A stretch of DNA of 7,938 nt from CAXSDR01 sp964236445 (GTDB taxonomy: Bacteria > Actinomycetota > Actinomycetes > Motilibacterales > Motilibacteraceae). The translations under genes were made by a program, and so were the position numbers. Of this stretch, positions 1-7,205 are shown piece by piece; within the stretch, counting starts at the first letter, position 1; each line of letters opens with the position of its first letter. The notes below the pieces were generated by a model that worked only from the letters and a program-made list of their open reading frames with translations, was not told the origin of the DNA and did not search any database. The stretch lies in NCBI GenBank assembly GCA_964236445.1, contig CAXSDR010000125.1, forward strand, positions 1-7,938, written 5' to 3'.

Positions 1-9
1 CCTGCCGGG

Positions 10-546
10 CTAGAGGACGCGCCCCGCGTACCAGTCGTTGCCCCAGAGAGGAGTGAGGCCGGACAAGGTGCCGGTGTGCTGGGCGTGCCAGATGCGACCA
101 CCGCCTGCGTAGATCGCCACGTGGTAGACGTGCCCGGACGAGGTGTGGAAGAAGATGAGATCTCCCGGCTGCACCTCCGACGGGTCGATCCTGACCGACT
201 GCGCATACTGCGTCGCGGAGCTGTGGACGAGCGACACCCCGACGGTTGCGAAGACGTAGCGGGTGAAGCCCGAGCAGTCGAAGCCTGCCGGCGAGGTGCC
301 GCCGGCACGGTAGGGCGCCCCGGCCAGCGAGGCGGCCACCCGCAGCACCGAAGCGACCCTGGTGGCGTCCGGCGCGGCCACCCGGACCATCGCGGGACGC
401 GAGGCGGCGCGCGGCGTGGATGTCGTGGCTGCCGACGCCGAGGCGGGCAGCAGGAGCGCGAACATGCTGCTCAGAAGTGCGATGACGGCGAGGGTGGCTC
501 CGATGGAGCGGGCCCGGCGGGTCGAGGGGATGGGACGAGCGGACAT
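10..546 (-). CDS. Secreted NlpC/P60-family cell-wall endopeptidase
   Basis: 178-residue protein. It starts with MSARPIPSTRR, has a hydrophobic segment at about residues 16-36, and a likely signal-peptidase site after the ASASAA run near residue 40, so it should be exported. The rest is a C-terminal NlpC/P60 domain (about 65-178). The catalytic Cys91 lies in GFDCSGFTRY, His142 in YHVAIY, and a third polar residue, His154, in IWHA. Family members cleave peptidoglycan stem peptides. There is no LysM, SH3 or coiled-coil region, so the protein is a minimal hydrolase. An in-frame start 22 codons upstream (612) is rejected because it lies inside the riboswitch, while the chosen ATG has GGAAGG seven bases before it. 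The gene diverges from the ole operon and is preceded by a c-di-AMP riboswitch, so its expression probably follows c-di-AMP level. Family and export are secure; the bond cleaved is not known. Confidence 0.93.
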   Translation of the reverse strand: MSARPIPSTRRARSIGATLAVIALLSSMFALLLPASASAATTSTPRAASRPAMVRVAAPDATRVASVLRVAASLAGAPYRAGGTSPAGFDCSGFTRYVFATVGVSLVHSSATQYAQSVRIDPSEVQPGDLIFFHTSSGHVYHVAIYAGGGRIWHAQHTGTLSGLTPLWGNDWYAGRVL

Positions 547-563
547 GGCGAAGCCTTCCAGCA

Positions 564-716
564 CGCCTGCGAGGTGAGCTGTCGGGTTCGGGACAGGAAG
601 CGCCCCGGCCACCTCTCGGTGACTTCACCCCGAGCCGCGCACCGGAAGGCGTACGGCGGTTTCCTCAGATGGGGAGGACTGGGTCCCCCGCTCCTGCCCG
701 ACGTTGAGCGGCGACA
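564..716 (-). promoter_or_regulatory. c-di-AMP riboswitch (ydaO-yuaA type) in the leader of the NlpC/P60 gene
   Basis: Read on the minus strand, the leader carries the conserved blocks of the ydaO-yuaA class in the right order. They are GCGGGGGACCCAG (691-679), GGGGTGAAGTC (631-621), and CCGAACCCGACAGCTCACC followed by TCGCAGGCG (about 591-564). The 5' CGCCG near 713-709 can pair with the terminal GGCG as the closing P1 helix. The aptamer ends about 17 bases before the ATG, leaving room only for the GGAAGG ribosome-binding site. I see no U-tract terminator, so control of translation, or of the RNA near the start codon, seems more likely than classical termination. In this class c-di-AMP binding usually turns expression off, and actinobacterial members commonly precede cell-wall hydrolases. 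I recognised it by motif and did not run a covariance model. Confidence 0.92.
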
Positions 717-938
717 GCCGGCGGGCAGGACTCGGCGTCCGGCGGTCGGGCGCCCCCTGCGGGTCGCCACGGACCTCTTCGGCAGGTTTGACCGGCCGCC
801 TGAAGCATCGGTTTCGGCTCCACCCGGCCAGCCCAGTTCCTCGGGCAGCGGGCGTTGGGGCGCATGGCACGGCTGTTCCGTGGACAATGGGACTCCGGCG
901 GGCGGCCAGCCCGTGCCCCTTTGGCCCCGAGGACGCAC
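717..938. other. Divergent intergenic region between riboswitch and oleA
   Basis: This stretch should contain the leftward promoter of the hydrolase transcript and the rightward promoter of the ole operon. I see no strong sigma-70-like pair. On the plus strand there is a -35-like TTGACC (788-793) with no good partner at 17 bases, and a weak -10-like GACAAT (883-888) without a convincing -35. Open frames cross the region on both strands, but they lack ribosome-binding sites and protein-like composition. The upstream extension of the oleA frame (from 855 or 864) is judged untranslated. Confidence 0.4.
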
Positions 939-1964
939 GTGAGCGGCAAAGCCTCCTACAAGCTCGAGAACGTGGCCCTGCTGTCCGTCGCAGGGCTCGA
1001 AGGTCCCGTGGTCGTGACCTCGGACGAGATCGATCAGCGCCTCAGCGAGAGCATGCAACGCCTCAAGCTGCGCCCCGGCACTCTGCAGGCGCTCACCGGC
1101 ATCACCGAGCGGCGCTGGTGGTCCGAGGGCACCAGCTTCGCCGAGGCCGCGGCCATGGCCGGCGCCAAGGCGCTGTCCGAGTCGGGCATCGATGCCTCCG
1201 AGATCGGGCTGCTCATCAACTCGTCGGTGTCCCGTGACCACCTCGAGCCGTCGACGGCCTCCGCGGTGCACCACATGCTCGGTCTGCCCCCCACCGCGTT
1301 GAACTTCGACATCACCAATGCCTGCCTCGGCTTCGTCAACGCCATGCAGATCGCCGGGACGATGATCGACGCCGGCAGCATCCGCTATGCCGTCGTGGTC
1401 AACGGCGAGGGCGCCCGCGCCACGCACGAGGCGACCATCGAGCGACTGTCGCGTCCCGAGACCACGCGCGAGGACTTCCTCGCCGAGTTCGCGACCCTGA
1501 CGCTCGGCTCCGGCTCCGCCGCGGCCGTTCTCGGCCGGGCCGACGAGCACCCCGGCGCGCACCGGATCCTCGGCGGCATCTCCCGGGCAGGCACGCAGCA
1601 CCACGAGCTGTGCGTCGGTGACCTGACGCAGATGCGCACCGACCACCGCGGCCTGCTCGACGCCGGCATGGTCCTCGCCCGCGAGGTCTGGCAGGACGCC
1701 CGGGACGCAGGCTGGAACTGGGACGACATGGACTGCTACGTCATGCACCAGGTCTCTTCCGTGCACACCGCGACGGTTCTCGAGGCGCTCGGCATCGATC
1801 CGGCCAAGGCGCCGACGACCTTCCAGCGTCTCGGCAACGTCGGCCCCGCGTCCCTGCCGATCACGCTGGCCCACCATGCCGACCAGCTCAAGCCCGGTGA
1901 CCGGGTCCTGTGCATGGGCATCGGATCAGGCCTCAACACCTCGGTCACCGAGATCCTCTGGTGA
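939..1964 (+). CDS. oleA: OleA, thiolase-fold acyl-CoA condensing enzyme (head-to-head hydrocarbon synthesis)
   Basis: 341 residues in the KAS III/thiolase superfamily. OleA joins two fatty acyl-CoAs by non-decarboxylative Claisen condensation to a 2-alkyl-3-ketoacid. The expected active-site residues are present: Glu103 in DHLEPSTA, which marks OleA against ordinary FabH; nucleophile Cys129 in TNACLGF; His270 in VMHQVSS; and Asn300 in GNVGPAS. The WW pair after the ERR motif and the C-terminal GIGSGLN glycine loop also fit. I chose GTG 939 because GAGGA lies five bases upstream and the protein then starts at SGKASYKLENVALLSV, close to the usual OleA N-terminus. ATG codons at 855 and 864 would add an Arg/Gly/Pro-rich tail. 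It is the first gene of the operon, and its stop overlaps the oleBC start in GTGA. The neighbouring oleBC and oleD settle the assignment against FabH. Confidence 0.95.
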   Translation: MSGKASYKLENVALLSVAGLEGPVVVTSDEIDQRLSESMQRLKLRPGTLQALTGITERRWWSEGTSFAEAAAMAGAKALSESGIDASEIGLLINSSVSRDHLEPSTASAVHHMLGLPPTALNFDITNACLGFVNAMQIAGTMIDAGSIRYAVVVNGEGARATHEATIERLSRPETTREDFLAEFATLTLGSGSAAAVLGRADEHPGAHRILGGISRAGTQHHELCVGDLTQMRTDHRGLLDAGMVLAREVWQDARDAGWNWDDMDCYVMHQVSSVHTATVLEALGIDPAKAPTTFQRLGNVGPASLPITLAHHADQLKPGDRVLCMGIGSGLNTSVTEILW

Positions 1965-4573
1965 CCCGGGCGTACGTCGGCGCCCCCGAGCCGGCGACGC
2001 TGCCCCCGGCCGGCCTGCCCGGTCTGGACCCCTCGTGGTCACGGCTGGTGTCGGTGGTGGACGGCTCGGGAGTGCCGCGCACCTGGCACGTGCTCGACAA
2101 CGAGGTGTCGCTCGACGGCCGCACCCCCCTCGGCACGCTGCTCTGCGTCCACGGCAACCCGACCTGGGCCTACCTCTGGCGCTCCGTGCTGGCCGACGCT
2201 GCTGCTCGGAACTGGCGGGCGATCGCGGTCGACCAGCTCGACATGGGCTTCTCCGAGCGCACCGGCACGGTCCGTCCGCTCGCTCAGCGCATCGAGGACC
2301 TCGGTCGCCTCACCGAGGCCGTGGGCCTCGGAGGTCCGGTGGTCACGGTCGGCCATGACTGGGGCGGCTCGATCTCGCTCGGCTGGGCGCTCGCGCACCG
2401 CGACCAGCTCGCCGGTGTCGTGCTGACGAACACCGCGGTGAGCCAGCCGCCCGGGGAGCCAGTGCCCGCCGCCATCCGGCTCGCGCACGCCGCACCCCTG
2501 CTGCGGCTCGGCACCGTGACGAGCACGGCGTTCCTCGACACCACGCTGGCGCTCGCCCATCCGCGGCTCGCGCCCGACGTGCGGGCTGCCTACCGCTCGC
2601 CCTACACGACCGCCGCGCGCCGCGCCGCCATCGGCGCCTTCGTCGACGACATCCCCCTGGGCACCGAGCACGTGTCGGCGGCCACGCTGCACGAAGTCGC
2701 CGGGGGGCTCGGGGCTTTGGCCGACGTGCCTACCCTGCTGCTGTGGGGGCCGCGCGACCCGGTCTTCAGCGACCGCTACCTGCGTGACCTGCGCACGCGC
2801 CTGCCGCATGCCGACGTCCACCGGTTCGAGGGTGCGGGGCACCTGCTCGCCGAGGACGCCGATGTCGCGGGGACGCTGCTCGACTGGCTCGCCACCGTTC
2901 CCTCCGGTGATCATGAGCAGGCCCGTTGCCGCTCTCGCAACGGAGCTGCTCATGATCACCGAGCTGGCTCCTACCGGGCGCTGGGCGCCTCGTTGAGCGA
3001 ACGCCGGGCCGACCTCTCCCCCGCAGTCGTCGAGCTCGCGGGCAACGGTCGCGTCGTGAGCTGGGCCGCCCTCGCCGCGACCGTCGATTCGCTGGCGGCG
3101 GGGCTGCTGGCCATCGGCGTACGCGCGGGGGACCGGGTCGCGCTGCTCGTGCCACCGGGCGCCGACCTGACGGCCGTCGTCTATGCGTGCCTGCGCATCG
3201 GTGCCGTGATCGTCGTCGCGGACGCGGGGCTCGGCGTTCCCGGCCTGCACCGTGCCTTGCGCGGGGCCGCGCCCCAGCACGTCATCGGCATCGCCCGAGC
3301 GCTCCTCGTGGCGCGCGCGCTGCACTGGCCCGGTCAGCGCATCGTCGCGGGACCGGTCGACCGCGTCAGCATGCGGGCGCTCGGCGCGCAGCGCACGCTG
3401 GCCGACGTGGCAGCCCTGGGGCGCAGCGGCTGGGCCGTTCCCGCCGAGCCCGCCGAGCCCGCCGCCGAGGACCTCGCCGCTGTGCTGTTCACGTCAGGGT
3501 CCACGGGCCCGGCCAAGGGCGTCATCTACACCCACGGTCAGCTCGCAGCCGTCCGCGACCTGCTGGCCGCGACCTACGGCGTGGGACCCGGGAGCGGCCT
3601 GGTCGCCGCCTTCGCGCCGTTCGCACTGTTCGGACCTGCGCTCGGCGCGGTCTCCGCTGTGCCGGACATGGACGTCACCGCACCCGGCACGCTCACCGCG
3701 GCGGCGCTCGCCGACGCGGTCGCGGCGGTCGGCGCGGGCATCGTCTTCGCGTCACCAGCGGCTCTCGTAGGCGTGCTGGCGTCTGCGGACGACCTGTCCG
3801 CGACTCAGCGGGCGTCGCTGGGCCGCGTCGAGACACTGCTCTCGGCCGGCGCGCCGGTGCCCCTGCCGCTGCTGCGCCGGATCTCCGGCCTGCTGCCGTT
3901 CGCGAGCATCCACACGCCCTACGGCATGACCGAGGCCCTGCCCGTCACCGACGTGACGTTCGCCGAGCTGGAGAAGGCCGGGACCGGCAACGGGGTCTGC
4001 GTCGGGCGACCGGTCGTCGGGGTCGACCTCCGGGTCGATCCGGTCGACGGTGAAGTCGGCGAAGTTCTGGTGCGCGGTCCGCACGTCAAGCTGCGCTATG
4101 ACCAGCTCTGGGCCACGGAACACCTGTCCTCGCGCGATCCGGGCTGGCACCGCACCGGCGACGTCGGCCATCTCGACGGCGAGGGCAGGCTGTGGATCGA
4201 GGGTCGGCTCGCGCACGTCGTGCACACAGCCACGGGCGCACTCACGCCCGTCGGTGTCGAGCAGCGGGTGGAGGCGCTCGATGCCGTGACGCGAGCCGCG
4301 CTCGTAGGCGTCGGCCCCGCAGGCACGCAGCAGCCGGTGCTCGTGGTCGAGGTCGACCCGCCCGCGTCGCGCTCGATGCTCGCGAACAGCTCGCTCACGC
4401 GTGACGTGCGGCGCGCGGCGGGGCTCGTGGGCACCGACGTCGCCGCGGTGCTCGTCGTGCCGGCGCTCCCGACCGACATCCGCCACAACTCCAAGATCGA
4501 CCGCACGCGGCTCGCCTCGTGGACCGCCGCTGTGCTCGCCGGCGGACGGCGGGGACGGTTGCGAGGACCGTGA
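1961..4573 (+). CDS. oleBC: OleBC fusion: beta-lactone decarboxylase plus ATP-dependent beta-lactone synthetase
   Basis: 870 residues with two enzymes in one chain. Residues about 1-310 are an alpha/beta hydrolase of the haloalkane-dehalogenase type (OleB), with HGNPTW at 64-69, nucleophile Asp133 in GHDWGG, candidate acid Asp266 in GPRDPVF, and His294 in GAGHLL. It should decarboxylate the beta-lactone to a cis-alkene. Residues about 338-870 are an adenylate-forming enzyme (OleC), with a P-loop FTSGSTGPAKG (510-520), TPYGMTE (652-658), WHRTGD (729-734), IEGR (746-749) and C-terminal HNSKIDR containing Lys845. It should close the 2-alkyl-3-hydroxyacid to a beta-lactone. The fused form is known from actinobacteria. 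The linker (316-334) is encoded by a large palindrome and is rich in Arg, His and Gly. GTG 1961 overlaps the oleA stop as GTGA, and the stop overlaps the oleD start in the same way. Both active sites look complete. Confidence 0.95.
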   Translation: MTRAYVGAPEPATLPPAGLPGLDPSWSRLVSVVDGSGVPRTWHVLDNEVSLDGRTPLGTLLCVHGNPTWAYLWRSVLADAAARNWRAIAVDQLDMGFSERTGTVRPLAQRIEDLGRLTEAVGLGGPVVTVGHDWGGSISLGWALAHRDQLAGVVLTNTAVSQPPGEPVPAAIRLAHAAPLLRLGTVTSTAFLDTTLALAHPRLAPDVRAAYRSPYTTAARRAAIGAFVDDIPLGTEHVSAATLHEVAGGLGALADVPTLLLWGPRDPVFSDRYLRDLRTRLPHADVHRFEGAGHLLAEDADVAGTLLDWLATVPSGDHEQARCRSRNGAAHDHRAGSYRALGASLSERRADLSPAVVELAGNGRVVSWAALAATVDSLAAGLLAIGVRAGDRVALLVPPGADLTAVVYACLRIGAVIVVADAGLGVPGLHRALRGAAPQHVIGIARALLVARALHWPGQRIVAGPVDRVSMRALGAQRTLADVAALGRSGWAVPAEPAEPAAEDLAAVLFTSGSTGPAKGVIYTHGQLAAVRDLLAATYGVGPGSGLVAAFAPFALFGPALGAVSAVPDMDVTAPGTLTAAALADAVAAVGAGIVFASPAALVGVLASADDLSATQRASLGRVETLLSAGAPVPLPLLRRISGLLPFASIHTPYGMTEALPVTDVTFAELEKAGTGNGVCVGRPVVGVDLRVDPVDGEVGEVLVRGPHVKLRYDQLWATEHLSSRDPGWHRTGDVGHLDGEGRLWIEGRLAHVVHTATGALTPVGVEQRVEALDAVTRAALVGVGPAGTQQPVLVVEVDPPASRSMLANSSLTRDVRRAAGLVGTDVAAVLVVPALPTDIRHNSKIDRTRLASWTAAVLAGGRRGRLRGP
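2905..2961. repeat. 57-bp imperfect palindrome in the OleB-OleC linker
   Basis: Outer arms pair over 16 bases. GGTGATCATGAGCAG at 2906-2920 is the exact reverse complement of 2946-2960, and C2905 pairs with G2961. After a 2x2 mismatch (2921-2922 against 2944-2945), a second 7-bp stem on the same axis follows: CCGTTGC at 2923-2929 with GCAACGG at 2937-2943, closing a 7-base loop (2930-2936). Each outer arm contains TGATCA. The whole element is read in frame as residues 316-334 of OleBC. There is no U-tract, so it is not a classical terminator. It could be an inserted palindromic repeat or an RNA hairpin acting between the two domains. Confidence 0.9.
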
Positions 4574-5565
4574 AGGTTCTTGTCACCGGGGCGAGCGGGA
4601 TGCTCGGCGGCGCCGTTGCGGTGGCCCTGCGCGACCGGGGCGACAGCGTGCGCGTCCTGCAGCGGGGACGGTCGGGAATCGCGCGCGTCGACGAACAGCG
4701 CGGCTCCGTCACCGATGCAGCCGCCGTCGGGGTTGCGTGCCGTGGCGTCGATGCGGTCGTGCATCTCGCCGCGAAGGTCTCGATGTCAGGACCCGAAGCG
4801 CAGTTCAGTGAAGTCAACATCAGGGGCACCGAACTTCTGGTGAGCGCTGCTGCCGCCGCCGGGGCCGGCCGCTTCGTCGTCGTGTCGTCCCCCTCCGTCG
4901 CGCATGCCGGCGCGGCGATCGTCGGCGTCGGGGCGGCATCCGCGGACCCGCGGCTCGCGCGTGGTCCCTACGCGCGCAGCAAGGCGGCCGCGGAGCTGAT
5001 GGCGCTCGGGGGGCGGGTGCCAGCGGTCGCTGTGAGGCCCCACCTGGTCTGGGGTCCGGGCGACACCCAGCTGGTCGCGCGGATCGTCGGGCGCGCCCGT
5101 CAGGGCCGGCTGGCGCTCGTGGGCAACGGTGCTGCGCTGGTCGACACGACCTATGTCAGCAACGCCGCCGACGCCATCGTCGCCGCCCTCGACGCGCTGC
5201 CCGGTGTCTCCGGCCGGGCCTATGTCGTGTCCAACGGCGAGCCGCGCACGCTGACCGAGCTCGTCGCCTCCATCTGCGACGCAGCCGGCGTGACCACCCC
5301 CACGCGCCACGTGCCCGCAGCATTGGCTGCAGCGGCGGGGGCACTGGTCGAGCGCGCGTGGCCGCACGTGCCCGAACGGCTTCGCCGACGGGCAGGCTTC
5401 GACGACGAGCCCCCCATGACGCGCTTCCTCGCCGAGCAGCTGTCGACGGCCCACTGGTTCGACCAGCGTGAGACCCGCCGGGCGCTGGGGTGGGCACCCG
5501 CAGTCAGCCTCGCCGAGGGCTTCGCGCTGCTGCGCGCGTCCTACGCCGCAGCACCGGTCGGGTGA
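4570..5565 (+). CDS. oleD: OleD, NAD(P)H-dependent 2-alkyl-3-ketoalkanoic acid reductase
   Basis: 331 residues in the extended short-chain dehydrogenase/reductase family (3-beta-HSD-like), the usual OleD size. The N-terminus has the beta strand and nucleotide loop VKVLVTGASGMLGG (glycines at 7, 10 and 13). The active site has Ser106/Ser107 in VVVSSPSV and Tyr134 with Lys138 in PYARSK (YxxxK). VRPHLVWGPGD (about 156-166) and VDTTYVSNAADAI are typical of this branch. The enzyme reduces the OleA product to the 2-alkyl-3-hydroxyacid used by OleC. In characterised systems OleB, OleC and OleD assemble into a large complex, which fits the strict coupling here. GTG 4570 lies in a GTGA overlap with the oleBC stop, and the next gene starts in another GTGA at its end. 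In isolation it could be read as a sterol or dihydroflavonol reductase-like protein, but the operon favours OleD. Confidence 0.94.
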   Translation: MKVLVTGASGMLGGAVAVALRDRGDSVRVLQRGRSGIARVDEQRGSVTDAAAVGVACRGVDAVVHLAAKVSMSGPEAQFSEVNIRGTELLVSAAAAAGAGRFVVVSSPSVAHAGAAIVGVGAASADPRLARGPYARSKAAAELMALGGRVPAVAVRPHLVWGPGDTQLVARIVGRARQGRLALVGNGAALVDTTYVSNAADAIVAALDALPGVSGRAYVVSNGEPRTLTELVASICDAAGVTTPTRHVPAALAAAAGALVERAWPHVPERLRRRAGFDDEPPMTRFLAEQLSTAHWFDQRETRRALGWAPAVSLAEGFALLRASYAAAPVG

Positions 5566-6857
5566 CCACACGCGGTTCGACGCACCCGATCCTGCGCAGC
5601 CTCCCGGCCCGCAGCGCGCTGCGCCCGATGGACGCACTCTGGTTCGGCATCGACGAACCGCACCAGCGTGCGGTGGTGACGGCCGTCGTGACGCTGGCTG
5701 CTGACATCGACGCGGCGACGTTGCGCACCCTGCTGCGCACCCGGCTCGTCGACACGGTCCCGCGGTTCGCGTCGCGGATGCGGCGCCGGCCGGTGCGCCA
5801 CTGGCAACGCGTCGCGGTCGATCTCGACCACCACGTCGCCGAACTCGTTCTCGGCCCGCCGGGCGACGACGACGCGCTCGCGGCGGCGGTCGGCACGCTG
5901 CTCGCAGAGCCGTTGGATTTCACGCGCCCGCTGTGGCGGGTCGTGCTCGTGCACGGTCACGGCGGCGGGTCGGCCCTGGTCTGGCGCATCCACCATAGCC
6001 TGGGTGACGGCAGCGCGCTGGTCGGCCTGCTCCTTTCGATGACCGAGCCAGCCGACGAACCAGCCACTGCGCGACCACCGGAAGCCGACGCGGCGCCGGA
6101 ACGCCGTCGGCGGAGCCCGTGGCGGGCGCTGGCGGCGACCGTCCCCGTCTGCTGGGCGATCGTGCGGCTGCCGCACGAGCCACACACACCCTTGCGCGGA
6201 CCGCTCGGGACCACCAAGCGGGCGTCATGGACAGCTCCGCTGCCGCTCGGCGACGTGAAGTCCGTGGCACGCGCGTACGGCGTCACGGTGAACGACGTCG
6301 CACTGGCCCTGACTGCCGGGGCGCTGCGCGCGTACGCGCTGGAGCGGCGGGCCGAGCCCGTGGACGTGCGCATCTTCTCGCCTGTCGACCTGCGCCACGG
6401 GCGGCACGATCCCCTGGGCAACCGGTTCGGCATCGTGCTGTGCCGCCTTCCGGTGTCGACCGCCGATCCCGTCGCCCGGCTGCTCGCCGTGCATGCGACG
6501 ACGACCGCCCTGAAAGCCGGGCAGCAGGCGAGGGCGACCTACGTCGCGCTCACGGTGGCGGGACGGCTGCCGGCCCGCGTCCAGCGCCTCGCGTCACGCG
6601 TGCTGAGCGCCCGCGCGACCGCAGCGATGAGCAACGTCCGCGGGCCGTCCGGGAGCCTGACGCTCGCCGGTGTGCCCGTGACACGGCTGATGTTCTGGGT
6701 GCCACAGCTCGGGTCGGTCAACTGCGGGGTGAGCGTCGTGAGCTACGCCGGGTCGGTGACCATCGGCGTCTCGGCGGACGCCCTTGTCGTCCCTGACCCG
6801 GCACGGATCACGGGGCACGTCGCGGCGCAGCTGGCGGCTCTGCTCAGCCGCGACTGA
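5562..6857 (+). CDS. WS/DGAT-family acyltransferase (wax ester synthase / acyl-CoA:diacylglycerol acyltransferase-like)
   Basis: 431 residues. The N-terminal half has PLW (123-125) and the catalytic HHxxxDG motif as HHSLGDG (144-150). The C-terminal half has VNDVALAL (Asn244-Asp245) and MSNVRGP (356-362). Order and spacing match the bacterial WS/DGAT family, which transfers acyl groups from acyl-CoA to fatty alcohols or diacylglycerol. The protein is slightly short for the family, mainly around the Pro/Ala/Arg-rich linker near residues 165-190. No membrane segment is evident; relatives bind membranes peripherally. GTG 5562 overlaps the oleD stop as GTGA, so it belongs to the same operon and is probably made together with OleABCD. 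It may draw on the same acyl-CoA pool or esterify a reduced Ole intermediate; which of these is not shown by sequence. Its end overlaps the convergent SRPBCC gene by 14 bases. Confidence 0.9.
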   Translation: MTTRGSTHPILRSLPARSALRPMDALWFGIDEPHQRAVVTAVVTLAADIDAATLRTLLRTRLVDTVPRFASRMRRRPVRHWQRVAVDLDHHVAELVLGPPGDDDALAAAVGTLLAEPLDFTRPLWRVVLVHGHGGGSALVWRIHHSLGDGSALVGLLLSMTEPADEPATARPPEADAAPERRRRSPWRALAATVPVCWAIVRLPHEPHTPLRGPLGTTKRASWTAPLPLGDVKSVARAYGVTVNDVALALTAGALRAYALERRAEPVDVRIFSPVDLRHGRHDPLGNRFGIVLCRLPVSTADPVARLLAVHATTTALKAGQQARATYVALTVAGRLPARVQRLASRVLSARATAAMSNVRGPSGSLTLAGVPVTRLMFWVPQLGSVNCGVSVVSYAGSVTIGVSADALVVPDPARITGHVAAQLAALLSRD

Positions 6858-7205
6858 CCTCGGCCCCGAGCTCGCGCAGCAGCGACTCCCAGTGCTCCTT
6901 GCGCGTCGTACGCGCGTCCTCGTTCATCAGCTGCTCCTCGTGGAAGGCGACGGTGACACCGGTCACGGCTTCGACGAGGCGCAGCTGCACGAGGCTCTCG
7001 GGGCCACGCACCCGCACGACCTCGCGTGCCGTCAGCGCCGGACCTGAAGCGATCCCTCGACCCGGTCGGCCGCCAGCTCCCCGAGCCCCGACCACCGGGC
7101 GAGCCAGGGCTGCGTGGTGAGCAGGTCCCACAGCTCGTCCAGCCCGACCCCGAACGTACGCCGCACCCCCACCTCCCAGCCCGCCTCGCGGGTCAGGCCG
7201 GTCAC
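6844..7205 (-). pseudogene. SRPBCC (START/AHSA1-like) domain protein, broken by one frameshift
   Basis: Two adjacent minus-strand frames together make one SRPBCC protein of about 120 residues. The N-terminal part runs from GTG 7205 (VTGLTREAGWEVGVRRTFGV, then LDELWDLLTTQPWLARWSG) and hits a stop at 7034-7032. The C-terminal part, in another frame, reads LTAREVVRVRGPESLVQL, later TGVTVAFHEEQL and KEHWESLLRELG, and ends at the stop at 6846-6844. These are the usual start, middle and end of small AHSA1-like proteins, whose hydrophobic cavity binds lipids or other small ligands. A single missing base between about 7060 and 7035 would rejoin them. I see no slippery heptamer, so programmed frameshifting is unlikely. 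GTG 7205 overlaps the stop of a tiny upstream ORF as GTGA. The break may be a true mutation or a sequence error. Function beyond the fold is unknown. Confidence 0.7.

Noticed and set aside
788..888. TTGACC (788) and GACAAT (883) as an oleA promoter
   Set aside because: The two hexamers are far too distant to belong together, and neither has a good partner at 16-18 bases.
855..938. N-terminal extension of OleA from ATG 855 or 864
   Set aside because: The added residues are Arg/Gly/Pro-rich and not OleA-like, and GTG 939 has a well-placed GAGGA site.
471..1877. 468-codon minus-strand open frame antisense to oleA
   Set aside because: It is complementary to a clear OleA with all active-site residues, has Arg/Gly/Val-rich composition, and shows no family motif. 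It is a GC-rich shadow frame.
2913..2996. 27-codon ORF in the +1 frame over the OleB-OleC linker, ending at a TTGA overlap with the OleC frame
   Set aside because: It lacks a ribosome-binding site and lies inside an intact fusion frame. It is mentioned only as part of the palindrome finding and not called as a gene.
2039..3325. 428-codon minus-strand open frame antisense to oleBC
   Set aside because: It runs across both OleB and the start of OleC, is compositionally biased, and has no recognisable domain. It is the complement of a real gene.
3443..3475. Short repeated GCCGAGCCC units in oleC (Pro-Ala-Glu repeat just before the P-loop)
   Set aside because: It is a low-complexity protein linker in GC-rich DNA; there are too few copies to suggest a special element.
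6844..6857. Possible bidirectional terminator between the acyltransferase and SRPBCC genes
   Set aside because: The two stop codons overlap by 14 bases and no stem followed by a U-tract is visible on either strand.
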